Notes under the pieces: model-generated
Told to the model about the DNA's origin: nothing
Seen by the model: only the letters and a program-made list of their open reading frames with translations
Database searches by the model: none
Position numbers and translations under genes: made by a program
Shown: positions 24,846 through 34,195 of the stretch, in pieces
Position numbering within the stretch: the stretch's first letter is position 1
How the letters are laid out: the number at the start of each line of letters is the position of its first letter
Assembly: GCA_964483085.1 (NCBI GenBank)
Contig: CAYZZX010000002.1
Location: forward strand, 1 to 64,000
Origin: JALHFZ01 sp964483085
GTDB lineage: Bacteria > Synergistota > Synergistia > Synergistales > Aminobacteriaceae
Reading direction: 5' to 3'
DNA: 64,000 nt

Positions 24846-27430
24846 AGGGACTTCCGCCGGGAGTGAAGGTCACCCCCATGCTCTCCCAGTATCTGGAATG
24901 GAAGGAGAAATACCCCGACTGCATCCTTTTCTTCCGTATGGGGGATTTTTACGAGATGTTCTTCGACGACGCCCGAAAGGCCTCGGAGATACTGGACATC
25001 ACCCTCACAGCCCGTGACCCTGATAAAAAAATCCCCATGGCTGGAGTGCCCTGGCACTCGATGCAGCCCTATCTCGCCCGGCTCGTCAAGGCCGGATACA
25101 GCGTCGCCATCTGCGACCAGATAAGCGAACCGGACGGTAAAACCCTTGTGGAGCGGAGGGTCGTACGAATTGTCACCCCCGGAACCTACGTTCCCGAGGA
25201 AGCCGGAACGGGAGGGCACCTTGCGGCACTGATGCCTTTCGGGGAGCTCTACGCCCTTGCCCTCCTCTCCGTTGAGACCGGGCGGCTTGAGGCGGGGCTC
25301 TTCCCCCCCTCCGAAGCCCTCTCCATTCTGGGGTCCTTTGCGCCGGGGGAGCTGCTGCTTCCTTCTGGCTTCTCTCTGCCCAAGGACTTTCCCCTTGCCC
25401 GGGAATTTTTCCTCCTTCCCCGGCCGAAGGAGTTCTTCTCTCCCGCCTCGGGAACCCGTCAGTTGAAGCAGACCTGGAACGTGGCTTCTCTCGGATCCTT
25501 CGGCGTGCGGGACGATTCACCGGAGGCAGGGTGCGCCGCCGCAGCTCTCCGGTATCTCTCGGAGACCCAGTTCGGAGCCGTAGATCATGTCCGCCGGGTA
25601 CACCCACTCCTGTCGAGGGAACATCTCCTTCTCGACGGAGCCACAGCGGCTCATCTCGAACTCGTGGACGAGGAAGGCCCCTCACTCTTTTCATGCCTCA
25701 ATCGCTGCCGGAACGCCATGGGAAAAAGAATGCTTCGAGAGTGGATCCTTCGCCCATTGCTGCACGCCGAACCCCTGAAAATCCGCCACGATTCCGTGGA
25801 GTTTCTGCTCACGGAAGGCGATAGACGGAGAAGCCTGCGCAATCTTCTCGGAGAATGCAGAGATATTCAGCGGGCCACATCCCGTCTTTCCCTCGGCACG
25901 GGAACTCCCCGGGATATGGGAGCCCTGCGGGACACCCTCCGCCTCCTTCCATCCCTTCTTCCTCTCTGCGATGGAGCTCTCACCCCCTGGATTCAGGGAC
26001 TTCCGGATTTTTCACCCCTTGGCGATCTTTTGGAGGCGGCCCTCGAGGAGGATCTGCCCCGGAACCCCGCTGCGGGAGGGATCATTCGGAGGGGCTTCGA
26101 CTCCGAGCTTGATGAATGGCGGGCCGTTGAGACCGGAGCCACGGACTGGCTTGAGGCCTATCTCGCAAGAGTGCGTACGGAGACGGGGATAACCCGCCTC
26201 AAGGCCGGGTTCAACAAGATCTACGGATACTATCTCGAGGTGAGCAGAGGCGCCCTTTCCTCCGTTCCGGAGGAGTTTCAGCGGAAGCAGACCCTCGTGA
26301 ACGCCGAGCGGTTCGTCACCCCTGAGATGAAGACCTTCGAGGAGAAGATGAACCGGGCAGGGGAGGAGATCTCCCGGCGGGAGGGGAAGCTCTACGACCG
26401 GCTGAGGCAGGAGGCGGCGTCCTCCCTTGAGGGGCTTCAGGCCCTCGGAGAGTCTCTCGCTTCCCTCGATGTCCTCGCATCCCTCGCGGAGGTGGCCCGG
26501 GAGCGCGGCTATGTCCGCCCGGAACTGGACGACTCGGGGGACCTCTTCGTCACGGGGGGAAGGCACCCCGTGGTGGAGCAGATCCTCACCGATTCTCCTT
26601 TTGTGCCGAACTCCTACTCCCTGGAGGAGGACGAAAAGCGGATCGTCCTACTCACAGGGCCGAACATGGCGGGAAAATCCACCTATCTTCGGACGGCAGC
26701 CCTGCTGATTCTTCTCTCTCAGATGGGAAGCTTTATCCCCGCAGAGTCGGCCCGCATGGGGCTCTTCGACCGGATCTTCACCCGCATCGGCGCCCGGGAC
26801 GACCTCGCCCGGGGGAGCAGCACCTTCATGGTGGAGATGCTTGAGACGGCCTCCATTCTCTCGAACCTCACGGACAGGAGCCTCGTCATTCTTGATGAAG
26901 TGGGGCGGGGGACGTCCACCTACGACGGAATGAGCATCGCCTGGGCGGTGCTCGAACACCTTGCCGAGGGGTGCGGCTGTCTGCCCAAGGTCCTTTTCGC
27001 CACCCATTTCCATGAACTGACCTGTCTCGAGGAGCGATTCCCCTCCATAATCAACCTCTCCATGGCCGTGAAGGAGGAGGGGGGAGAGATTTTCTTCCTC
27101 CACCAGGTGGTCAGAGGAAGCGCCGACCGCTCCTACGGCATTGAGGTCGCCCGTCTCGCAGGACTCCCCAGGACTGTGCTGAAGCGGGCCTTCGACCTTC
27201 TCAAGCGCTTCGAGAAGGAAGAGCGGACGGGAAGCATGGCAAAGAAAAAGAAGGCAGCGGATGAGGGGCGGCAGATGAAGCTCTTCGATTCTGCGCAGCA
27301 GGGAATCATTGAGGAGCTTGCCGAGACGGACCCCGACGGGCTCACCCCCTTCCGGGCCCTGGAACTTCTCTATTCCCTGAGGGAAAAGAGCAGGGAGGTG
27401 CTTCGAAATGAAAATATCTCTTCTTCCTGA
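24842..27430 (+). CDS. mutS: DNA mismatch repair protein MutS
   Basis: MutS recognises mismatches and recruits MutL. The 862-residue protein has the N-terminal mismatch domain with the Phe-x-Glu motif in FFRMGDFYEMFF (about residues 28-39), connector and lever domains, and the ATPase domain with Walker A GPNMAGKST (about 606) and LDEVGRGTSTYDG (about 683). It ends with a short C-terminal region. Its stop lies 23 bases inside mutL. A highly conserved, full-length gene with the usual MutS1 architecture. Confidence 0.98.
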   Translation: MKGLPPGVKVTPMLSQYLEWKEKYPDCILFFRMGDFYEMFFDDARKASEILDITLTARDPDKKIPMAGVPWHSMQPYLARLVKAGYSVAICDQISEPDGKTLVERRVVRIVTPGTYVPEEAGTGGHLAALMPFGELYALALLSVETGRLEAGLFPPSEALSILGSFAPGELLLPSGFSLPKDFPLAREFFLLPRPKEFFSPASGTRQLKQTWNVASLGSFGVRDDSPEAGCAAAALRYLSETQFGAVDHVRRVHPLLSREHLLLDGATAAHLELVDEEGPSLFSCLNRCRNAMGKRMLREWILRPLLHAEPLKIRHDSVEFLLTEGDRRRSLRNLLGECRDIQRATSRLSLGTGTPRDMGALRDTLRLLPSLLPLCDGALTPWIQGLPDFSPLGDLLEAALEEDLPRNPAAGGIIRRGFDSELDEWRAVETGATDWLEAYLARVRTETGITRLKAGFNKIYGYYLEVSRGALSSVPEEFQRKQTLVNAERFVTPEMKTFEEKMNRAGEEISRREGKLYDRLRQEAASSLEGLQALGESLASLDVLASLAEVARERGYVRPELDDSGDLFVTGGRHPVVEQILTDSPFVPNSYSLEEDEKRIVLLTGPNMAGKSTYLRTAALLILLSQMGSFIPAESARMGLFDRIFTRIGARDDLARGSSTFMVEMLETASILSNLTDRSLVILDEVGRGTSTYDGMSIAWAVLEHLAEGCGCLPKVLFATHFHELTCLEERFPSIINLSMAVKEEGGEIFFLHQVVRGSADRSYGIEVARLAGLPRTVLKRAFDLLKRFEKEERTGSMAKKKKAADEGRQMKLFDSAQQGIIEELAETDPDGLTPFRALELLYSLREKSREVLRNENISSS

Positions 27431-29144
27431 GGAGGTCTTCTCCCGGATCGCCGCCGGAGAGGTGGTGGAGCGGCCGATCTCCGTGGTGAAGGAGGCCGTT
27501 GAAAACTCCCTTGACGGAGGGGCGACGGAGATAAAAGTCTCCCTCTTCGAGGGAGGAAAGATGCGCATCGTGGTGGAGGATAATGGAAGAGGAATTGCCT
27601 ACGAAGAGCTTCCCCTCGCCGCAGCCCCTCACGCAACGAGCAAGCTCCGCACCATCGAGGAGCTTGAGGCCGTCAGTTCCCTTGGATTTCGGGGAGAGGC
27701 CCTTGCAAGCATCTCCGCCGTGAGCCGCTTCGAGCTGCGCTCCCGGGCTGAGGGAGAGGAATCAGGGGGACTGCTGAAAATCGAAGGGGGGAAACAGCTG
27801 CTCCACACCCCCATCCCCTGCCGTCCGGGTACGAGGCTCTCCGTGGAGGACCTCTTTTACAATCTCCCCGCCCGGCGAAAGTTTCTCAAGTCGGCGGCGG
27901 CCGAAAGCCGGAGGGTCTTCTCCTTCCTCCGGGACATGGCCGTTGCCTACCCCGGAGTCGCCTTTTCGGAGGAGTCAGACGGAAAAGAGGGGTTCTCCTC
28001 TTCGGGAAACGGAAGCAGGGAGGATGTCCTCCGGCTCCTCTGGGGGGGAGAGGGGGAGATCCGCCGATGCGACACTGCAGCCGCCCATCTGAGCCTCGAA
28101 AGCTGGTTTCTGCCCTGTCCTGGCCGATCGCGGAGCACCGTCGTCACCTTCGTGAACGGACGCTCCGTGAACGACCCCCTTCTTCGGGGTGCCACGGGGT
28201 CTCTGTGCAGAACACTCGTGGGAAACTGGGTCTTCTTCTTCAGTCTCCCCGCTGATCTTCTTGACGTGAACATCCACCCCGCCAAGTGGGAGATCCGCTT
28301 CCGCTACCCCGGCGAGGTCTACGATACGGTGCAACAGGCCGTGCTGAACCTCTCCGGCTCCGCCCCCTCTCTTGCCCCTGAAAGCTTTTCTCTGGAAAAA
28401 GGGCGGGCGGGCATCCCGGGTCAAGGGGGGCCATTCAAAGGAGGGAGAGCCTTTCCTTCAGTAAGCCGCGGAGAGGATGCTCCGGCAGAGTCCCTCTTCG
28501 GCCGGGTGAGCGCCCCTCCTTCCACTCTCGAAGAAGGGGTATATACGGAGGATTCGCCCTTTCAGGAAAGTTCCGAAGGGGAGATTCGCTTTCTCGGACA
28601 GATCGCTTCGGGATATCTGCTCTTCGAGACGGAGGCGGGAGTGGCCCTCATGGACCCCCATGCGGCCCATGAGCGCATCGGTTATGAGCGGGCGCAGAAG
28701 CTCTCGAGGGACTCCCTCACTCTCTCCCGCTGCGCCCTTCCTCTTCCCGTGCCGCCCTCCCTCTCCCTGGCAGTCTCCGGCCACCGGCAGGCCCTTGAGG
28801 ATATCGGTTTTTCCTTTTCCTCCGGCGAAGGAGGCATTTTCCTCGAAGGATATCCCTCCCTCCCCGGAGGTCTCGGTGAAGACCCTCTCCGCCTGCTGCG
28901 CTCGGTCCTGACCGTGTGGACGGAGGACCGGACGGCCCCCCTCGAAGAGGTCCTCTGGAAGAGGCTCGCCACGGCCGCCTGCGGCCTGTCGGTCAAACTG
29001 ACCACGAGGCTCTCTCCCTCGGAAGCCCTGGCGCTTTGGCGGAATCTTCAACTCTGCGAAGCCCCCTGGACGTGCCCTCACGGACGCCCCACGGTGCTCG
29101 CCCTTGACAGCGGAAAGCTGCAATCCTTTTTCGGAAGGGAGTAA
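27408..29144 (+). CDS. mutL: DNA mismatch repair protein MutL
   Basis: MutL couples mismatch recognition to strand removal. The 578-residue protein has the GHKL ATPase domain: RIAAGEVVERPISVVKE (about 11-27), VEDNGRGI (about 57) and SLGFRGEAL (about 89). Its C-terminal domain carries an endonuclease-type motif reading DPHAAHERIGYE (usual form DQHAxxExxxxE) and CPHGRP near the end. Retention of these motifs suggests a nicking MutL that works without MutH, as in most bacteria. It is overlapped by mutS and is 5 bases from miaA. The inter-domain linker (about 320-390) is variable. Confidence 0.97.
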   Translation: MKISLLPEEVFSRIAAGEVVERPISVVKEAVENSLDGGATEIKVSLFEGGKMRIVVEDNGRGIAYEELPLAAAPHATSKLRTIEELEAVSSLGFRGEALASISAVSRFELRSRAEGEESGGLLKIEGGKQLLHTPIPCRPGTRLSVEDLFYNLPARRKFLKSAAAESRRVFSFLRDMAVAYPGVAFSEESDGKEGFSSSGNGSREDVLRLLWGGEGEIRRCDTAAAHLSLESWFLPCPGRSRSTVVTFVNGRSVNDPLLRGATGSLCRTLVGNWVFFFSLPADLLDVNIHPAKWEIRFRYPGEVYDTVQQAVLNLSGSAPSLAPESFSLEKGRAGIPGQGGPFKGGRAFPSVSRGEDAPAESLFGRVSAPPSTLEEGVYTEDSPFQESSEGEIRFLGQIASGYLLFETEAGVALMDPHAAHERIGYERAQKLSRDSLTLSRCALPLPVPPSLSLAVSGHRQALEDIGFSFSSGEGGIFLEGYPSLPGGLGEDPLRLLRSVLTVWTEDRTAPLEEVLWKRLATAACGLSVKLTTRLSPSEALALWRNLQLCEAPWTCPHGRPTVLALDSGKLQSFFGRE

Positions 29145-29149
29145 AAATA

Positions 29150-30106
29150 ATGGATAAAAAAAAGCCCCTTCCTGTGATCGCCATCGTCGGCCCCACAGCA
29201 GTCGGAAAGACTGCCGTCAGCATAGAACTGGCAAAACGGGTGGGCGGTGAGGTCATCTCCGTGGATTCACGGCAGGTCTACCGGTATCTCGATGTGGGAG
29301 CGGACAAAATTTCACCCTCCATCAGAAGAGAAGTGCTTCACCATATGATCGATGTGGTCGATCCGGACCAGGTCTTCTCGGCGGCGGATTTCGCCCTCGG
29401 GTGCCGGGACGCCGTGGAGCGGATTCAGGCCCGGGGGAGGATACCCCTCTTCGCGGGGGGGACCCCCTTTTATTATGAGGCCTTCTTCGGATCGGGGCTG
29501 TCGAAAAATCTTCCCCGGGACGGTGCGGTCCGCAGGGAGCTCGAGGACTTTGCCCGACAGGAGGGAAAAAAGGCCCTTCATGACCAGCTGCGCCAGGACG
29601 ATCCCGAGACGGCCGACCGTCTTCATGAAAACGATGTCCGCAGAGTCGTCCGGGCCCTTGAGATCTTCCGCCTTACGGGCAGAAGTGCATCCTCATGGTA
29701 TGCAGAGGATGAAAGACTGATTCCGGCTGACCTCTACGACGTCCTCTATATCGGCCTGACCCGCCCGCGCCCTCTACTTATTGAGGCCATTGAAAGACGG
29801 GTATGGGAGCAGTTCGCCTCGGGGTTTCCCGAAGAGGTGGAATGGCTGCTGGCCCAGGGGTTCGACGAAAGATTTCCCTCCATGCAGGGGTTCGGCTATC
29901 GGGAGCTTGTCCAGTACTTCCGGGGGGAGATAACCCTTGAAGAAGCCGCTGAGGGGGATATCCGGGCGACGAAGGCCTTTTCCCGGCGGCAGATGACGTG
30001 GTTCAGCAAATTTTCTCCAATTCTATGGTATGATACTACGGCTTGCATTATTCCGGACTTAGTTGCTGAGATCGAAAAGGAGGTCCGGGCGCATCTTGAG
30101 AAATAA
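29150..30106 (+). CDS. miaA: tRNA dimethylallyltransferase MiaA
   Basis: MiaA transfers a dimethylallyl group to A37 of tRNAs that read UNN codons. The 318-residue protein has the P-loop GPTAVGKTAVS (about 13-23), DSRQVYRYLDVGADKIS (about 42-58), a substrate-binding GGTPFYYEAF segment (about 103) and MQGFGYRELVQYF (about 245). It overlaps the ispH start by 11 bases. It sits in a mutS-mutL-miaA neighbourhood common in bacteria. Confidence 0.97.
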   Translation: MDKKKPLPVIAIVGPTAVGKTAVSIELAKRVGGEVISVDSRQVYRYLDVGADKISPSIRREVLHHMIDVVDPDQVFSAADFALGCRDAVERIQARGRIPLFAGGTPFYYEAFFGSGLSKNLPRDGAVRRELEDFARQEGKKALHDQLRQDDPETADRLHENDVRRVVRALEIFRLTGRSASSWYAEDERLIPADLYDVLYIGLTRPRPLLIEAIERRVWEQFASGFPEEVEWLLAQGFDERFPSMQGFGYRELVQYFRGEITLEEAAEGDIRATKAFSRRQMTWFSKFSPILWYDTTACIIPDLVAEIEKEVRAHLEK

Positions 30107-30971
30107 ATGTACACGAGAGATAGTAGTAGCTTCTCCCACGGGATTCTGTTTCGGCGTGAAACGAGCCATCGAAAGTCTCGAGAAGAGCATCGATGAATGC
30201 TCCGCCCGACAGGAAGGGCACAGGAAGGTTTATTCCATCGGAATGCCCATTCACAACCCTCAGGAGGTGGAACGCCTCACTCGCAAGGGGCTCGTGGTCG
30301 TGGAAAAAATTGAGGATGTCCCTCCGGGAGCCTCGGTTTTCATCCGGGCTCACGGTGTGTCTCCTGCGGTGAAGGATGCCCTCGTAAGACGATGTGGCAG
30401 TGGAGTGACCGATGCTACCTGCCCCTTTGTCAAAAATGCTCAGGAGAAGGCAGCTCTTCTCTCCCGGGAGGGGTATCCGGTTCTTGTGCTCGGAGATCCC
30501 GGCCATCCCGAAGTGCAGGCCATCGTCGGATGTTCAGGAGGAGAGGTCTTCGTCGCATCCTCCCTTGCAGAAGTTGAAAAACTTTGCAAAAAGGATCGAT
30601 TGGGAGTAATATCGCAGACGACACAGAAAAGCGAAATCCTCGGAGCAGCCGCAAAGATCCTCGCTCCCCGGGTGCGGGAGCTGCGAATTTTCAATACAAT
30701 TTGCGGTGCTACAACCCAGAGGCAGGAAGCGGTCAGAAAAATCACTGGCCACGTGGACGGCCTCCTCGTCGTGGGCGGAAAGAACAGCGCTAACACGGCA
30801 AAGCTTGTGGAGATCGCCCAGTCGAGAAATTGCGACGTTCTGTGGATCGAGCAGGCACAAGATGTTCACTGCGAATGGTTTCGCGGAAAGAAAAAAATCG
30901 GCATCGCGGCCGGCGCTAGCACGCCGGACTGGATCATAAATGAACTGACAAACGCTATAGAGACATCGTAG
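30096..30971 (+). CDS. ispH: 4-hydroxy-3-methylbut-2-enyl diphosphate reductase
   Basis: IspH is the [4Fe-4S] enzyme of the last MEP-pathway step, making IPP and DMAPP from HMBPP. The three cluster-binding cysteines are visible in GFCFGVKRA, DATCPFVKNAQ and NTICGATTQRQ. I chose the TTG at 30096 (MRNKCTREIVVASPTG), which follows AGGAGGT at 30078-30084; the 11-base spacing is long but no ATG fits. From there the protein has 291 residues. rpsA follows after 22 bases; ispH and rpsA are also neighbours, and sometimes fused, in clostridia. Confidence 0.94.
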   Translation: MRNKCTREIVVASPTGFCFGVKRAIESLEKSIDECSARQEGHRKVYSIGMPIHNPQEVERLTRKGLVVVEKIEDVPPGASVFIRAHGVSPAVKDALVRRCGSGVTDATCPFVKNAQEKAALLSREGYPVLVLGDPGHPEVQAIVGCSGGEVFVASSLAEVEKLCKKDRLGVISQTTQKSEILGAAAKILAPRVRELRIFNTICGATTQRQEAVRKITGHVDGLLVVGGKNSANTAKLVEIAQSRNCDVLWIEQAQDVHCEWFRGKKKIGIAAGASTPDWIINELTNAIETS

Positions 30972-30993
30972 GAGTCAAGGGGGATGGAAGATT

Positions 30994-32652
30994 ATGACGG
31001 AAGAAATGAGAAAGAACGAGCTTCAGGACGAGCTTCAAACAGAGGAATCTGTAGAGGAACAGAAAGTGGAACATGCGTGTGAAACGAATTTGGAGTCGGA
31101 GGAACAAATCTGCGATTCCACCGAAGAAGTTCCGGAGGATTCAGCCGATATCGAGGTAGAATCGGACGAGCCTGAGACCATGGAGAGCATGCTGGAATTG
31201 TACGGCGACGGCGAAGAAATCCAGCGGGGAAAGGTCGTCCAGGGAACGGTTGTGAACGCCGTGGACGGTGGCTGGCTCATTGACGTCGGGTACAAATGCG
31301 AAGGATTTCTCCCGGCCAGGGAATGGTCCCACCGGGTTCTGGTCGAGGACGCCGAGGAACCAAAAGTAGACGACAAGATTTCCGTTCAGGTGGTCAGCAT
31401 CCGCCACGGCGAAGAAGCCCAGCTCACCGTGAGCAGATGGCGGAGCGAATTCGACCGCCGCTGGAACGAGCTTGAACATAAATTGTCAGAGAATGACGTG
31501 CTCACCGTAAGGGGTATCCGCAAGGTCAAGGGCGGTCTCATGGTCGAATCCTGCGGCCTTGAGGGGTTTGTACCCATCTCGCACCTGGCCGAAGAGGGCA
31601 GGGGAGTCAACCCCGGCAAATTCGTCGATGAAGAGTTTGAAGCCAAACTCCTCGAGCGGGACAAGAAAAAGCACCGTCTTGTCTTCTCCAGAAGACAGAT
31701 CGTGGAGGAGACCCTTTCAAGCGAGAGAGAAGATTTCTATACCAACGTCAGCGAAGGAACGGTGCTCGATGGTGAAGTGAGCAGCATCACCTCCTTCGGT
31801 GTCTTCGTGAACGTCGGACCCATGGACGGACTCGTTCACATGAGCGAACTCTCCTGGAAGAGAAATATCAAACCCAAGGAGATGTTCAAGAAGGGCGATC
31901 CCGTGAAGGTCAAGGTTATCGGCATCGACCGGGAAAAGAACCGCCTCTCCCTCAGCATTAAACAGACTCAGGATGATCCCTGGCTGAGCGCGGCAGACCG
32001 CTGGAAGAGCAACGACCGCGCCTCTGGAATGGTCACAAATGTGACCGATTTCGGTGCCTTCATCGAAGTGGAGCCGGGAATCGAAGGCCTTATCCATATC
32101 GGCGACCTCAGCTGGACCCGGATCAAGCACCCCCGGGATGTCCTTCGAAAGGGACAGGAAGTGGAAGTCGTCGTCCTTGATGTAGACATGGAGAAGAAGC
32201 GGATGAGCCTGGGATACAAGCAGCTCAATGATCCGTGGAGCGATGTGGCCACCCGGTACTCCAAGGACCAGGATATTGAAGTCAAGGTTGTCCGTCTCGC
32301 CGACTTCGGTGCCTTCGTAGAAATCGAAGAGGGCGTGGAGGGTCTTATTCATATCTCCCAGCTCAGCACCCGGCGGGTTGAAAAGCCCGGCGACGTCCTC
32401 GAAGAGGGTCAGGAAGTGACGGCCCGGGTCATCGAGATCAACCCGGCAGAACGGCGGATGCGCCTGAGCATCAGCGCCCTCGAAGAGCCTGCTCAGCAGC
32501 AGACACAGCAGCAGCGCCGCCCCCGGGACGATGACCGGCGCAGAGGCCGGACGGACCGACAGGATCACGACCGTCAGCCCAAGAACGTCGGAAACGACGG
32601 AGAGGCCAGCGTAACTATTGGAGAGTTTCTGAAGAACTTCCAGCAGGACTGA
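30994..32652 (+). CDS. rpsA: Ribosomal protein S1 homologue with five S1 domains
   Basis: This 552-residue RNA-binding protein has a long acidic N-terminal extension (about 1-65, rich in Glu) and five S1/OB repeats starting near residues 73, 157, 240, 335 and 420. The last three are the most conserved (FGVFVNVG.MDGLVHMSEL, FGAFIEVEPGIEGLIHIGDL and FGAFVEIEEGVEGLIHISQL). A basic, Gln/Arg/Asp-rich tail follows (about 505-540). S1 helps load mRNA on the 30S subunit. It is the last gene of the alaS operon, and a strong terminator follows. Confidence 0.94.
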   Translation: MTEEMRKNELQDELQTEESVEEQKVEHACETNLESEEQICDSTEEVPEDSADIEVESDEPETMESMLELYGDGEEIQRGKVVQGTVVNAVDGGWLIDVGYKCEGFLPAREWSHRVLVEDAEEPKVDDKISVQVVSIRHGEEAQLTVSRWRSEFDRRWNELEHKLSENDVLTVRGIRKVKGGLMVESCGLEGFVPISHLAEEGRGVNPGKFVDEEFEAKLLERDKKKHRLVFSRRQIVEETLSSEREDFYTNVSEGTVLDGEVSSITSFGVFVNVGPMDGLVHMSELSWKRNIKPKEMFKKGDPVKVKVIGIDREKNRLSLSIKQTQDDPWLSAADRWKSNDRASGMVTNVTDFGAFIEVEPGIEGLIHIGDLSWTRIKHPRDVLRKGQEVEVVVLDVDMEKKRMSLGYKQLNDPWSDVATRYSKDQDIEVKVVRLADFGAFVEIEEGVEGLIHISQLSTRRVEKPGDVLEEGQEVTARVIEINPAERRMRLSISALEEPAQQQTQQQRRPRDDDRRRGRTDRQDHDRQPKNVGNDGEASVTIGEFLKNFQQD

Positions 32653-32660
32653 ATTCACCG

Positions 32661-32696
32661 GGAGGTCGTCGGAAAAAAAGACGGCCTCCTTTTTTT
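32661..32696 (+). terminator. Rho-independent terminator after rpsA
   Basis: A 10-base stem (32661-32670 with 32680-32689, one G-T pair) with an A-rich loop is followed by seven T residues. Confidence 0.93.
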
Positions 32697-32729
32697 ACTC
32701 TGAAATAAGAAAAGAGTGGAAAAATACCC

Positions 32730-33248
32730 ATGAACGATCTTCACCTCCGGGTCTTTCCCGACCCTGTCCTCCGGGACAAAACACGACCCGTCACAGTTTT
32801 TGATGATTCTCTGAAGGATTTTGTGGCCGACCTGGTGCGTATTATGCACACCGAGGACGGCGTCGGCCTCGCCGCTCCCCAGGTGGGAGTTCCGTTAAAG
32901 CTCGCTGTGGTATTTTTCGAGGGAGTTCTTCACGTGCTTATCAACCCCTGCGTCACCTCAACCGAGGGAGAGCAGACGGGTGAGGAAGGCTGCCTCAGCT
33001 TTCCCGGCATTTATGGTACGGTGGTGCGGCCCGAGAAAATCACCCTGACCTGTCAGGATATCAACGGCAAGAACATGACCACCGAAGTCTCTGGGTTTCT
33101 TGCCCGGGCCTTTTTACACGAGATGGATCATCTCGATGGAAAATTGCTTATTGATCATTTCTCTCCTCTCAAGCGCTCCATGGTACGGAAGAAACTCCTC
33201 AGAAATGCGTCGGAACCGGCGGAAAAACACAGAGGGAGAAAAAAGTGA
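32730..33248 (+). CDS. def: Peptide deformylase
   Basis: Def removes the formyl group from nascent proteins. The 172-residue metalloprotease has all three motifs: GVGLAAPQVGV (about 44-54), EEGCLSFPG with the metal-binding Cys (about 87-95), and HEMDHLDGKLLID with the two His and the catalytic Glu (about 130-142). The C-terminus is basic (KHRGRKK). It starts a new operon after the rpsA terminator and overlaps fmt by 4 bases. Confidence 0.97.
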   Translation: MNDLHLRVFPDPVLRDKTRPVTVFDDSLKDFVADLVRIMHTEDGVGLAAPQVGVPLKLAVVFFEGVLHVLINPCVTSTEGEQTGEEGCLSFPGIYGTVVRPEKITLTCQDINGKNMTTEVSGFLARAFLHEMDHLDGKLLIDHFSPLKRSMVRKKLLRNASEPAEKHRGRKK

Positions 33249-34195
33249 TCTCCCCCTCCGGGGACACCCTGCCCGACCTCTGGTTCTTCGGCACAGGCAC
33301 CTTTGCCGCGGAATGTCTTGAGAACCTGTCGGGCAAAGTCCACTTCTCTCTGGTGGTGACATCCCCTCCGTCCCGGGGCGGCCGGGGGCTTTCATATCAC
33401 CCCTCACCGGTCGAAAAACACTGTACGTCCCGCTCTCTCCCCGTATTTTCATCTTCCTCTGTTTCAACGGACGAGAAAATCCTCTCCCTTCTGGGCCAAA
33501 AACCGCCTCTCTCGATTCTCGTGGTGGATTTCGGCCAGAAGATCAAGGAGCCGTTCCTCTCTACCCCCACCTGGGGATGCCTGAACATTCACCCATCCCT
33601 CCTCCCGCGGTACCGCGGAGCTGCCCCGGTTCAGCGGGCGCTTATGGAGGGTGAAACCCCTACGGGGGTCACTCTTTTTCGCCTGACGGAAGGCATGGAT
33701 GAGGGCCCCGTTCTTCTTCAGAGATCCTATACTCCCCGGCAGGACGAAACAGCAGGAGAAGTTCTCTCCGCACTGTCTCAAATAGGTAGCGAACTTTATC
33801 TTTTAGGTGTAAAATGCATGATTGAAGGTACTTGTAAGTTTACACCGCAAAATTCTGAATTGGCGACAAGTGCTCCTAAAATCTCTTCCTCAGAAGGTGA
33901 AATCCTATGGAGCAGACCGGCGGAGGTTCTTGCCGATCTCGTTCGTTCTCTCAATCCGGCGCCGGGGGCTTTTTTCCATATGAATTCAAAAAGGATAAAG
34001 GTCTGGAAGGCCCTTCGCGCCCAGCTCTCCGGTACGCCCGGTACAGTTCTTGATTTTCATGAAGGCCGCCCAGTAGTCGCGGCTGGCAGAGGATCGCTGG
34101 AGCTTCATTCCGTTCAGCCTGAGGGGAAGAAACGCCTTGAAGGAGCTGATTGGGCCCGGGGCCTCCGCCTGAAGAAAGGAGATGTTCTCCTGTGA
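33245..34195 (+). CDS. fmt: Methionyl-tRNA formyltransferase
   Basis: Fmt formylates the initiator Met-tRNA. The 316-residue protein has FFGTGTFAAECLENL near the N-terminus and VVDFGQKIKEPFL. The active site reads NIHPSLLPRYRGAAPVQRAL (about 113-132; Asn, His), followed by GVTLFRLTEGMDEGPVLLQR with the catalytic Asp. A C-terminal OB-like domain ends the protein. The GTG at 33245 overlaps the def stop (GTGA), and its own stop overlaps the next gene's GTG. Standard def-fmt pairing. Confidence 0.96.
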   Translation: MISPSGDTLPDLWFFGTGTFAAECLENLSGKVHFSLVVTSPPSRGGRGLSYHPSPVEKHCTSRSLPVFSSSSVSTDEKILSLLGQKPPLSILVVDFGQKIKEPFLSTPTWGCLNIHPSLLPRYRGAAPVQRALMEGETPTGVTLFRLTEGMDEGPVLLQRSYTPRQDETAGEVLSALSQIGSELYLLGVKCMIEGTCKFTPQNSELATSAPKISSSEGEILWSRPAEVLADLVRSLNPAPGAFFHMNSKRIKVWKALRAQLSGTPGTVLDFHEGRPVVAAGRGSLELHSVQPEGKKRLEGADWARGLRLKKGDVLL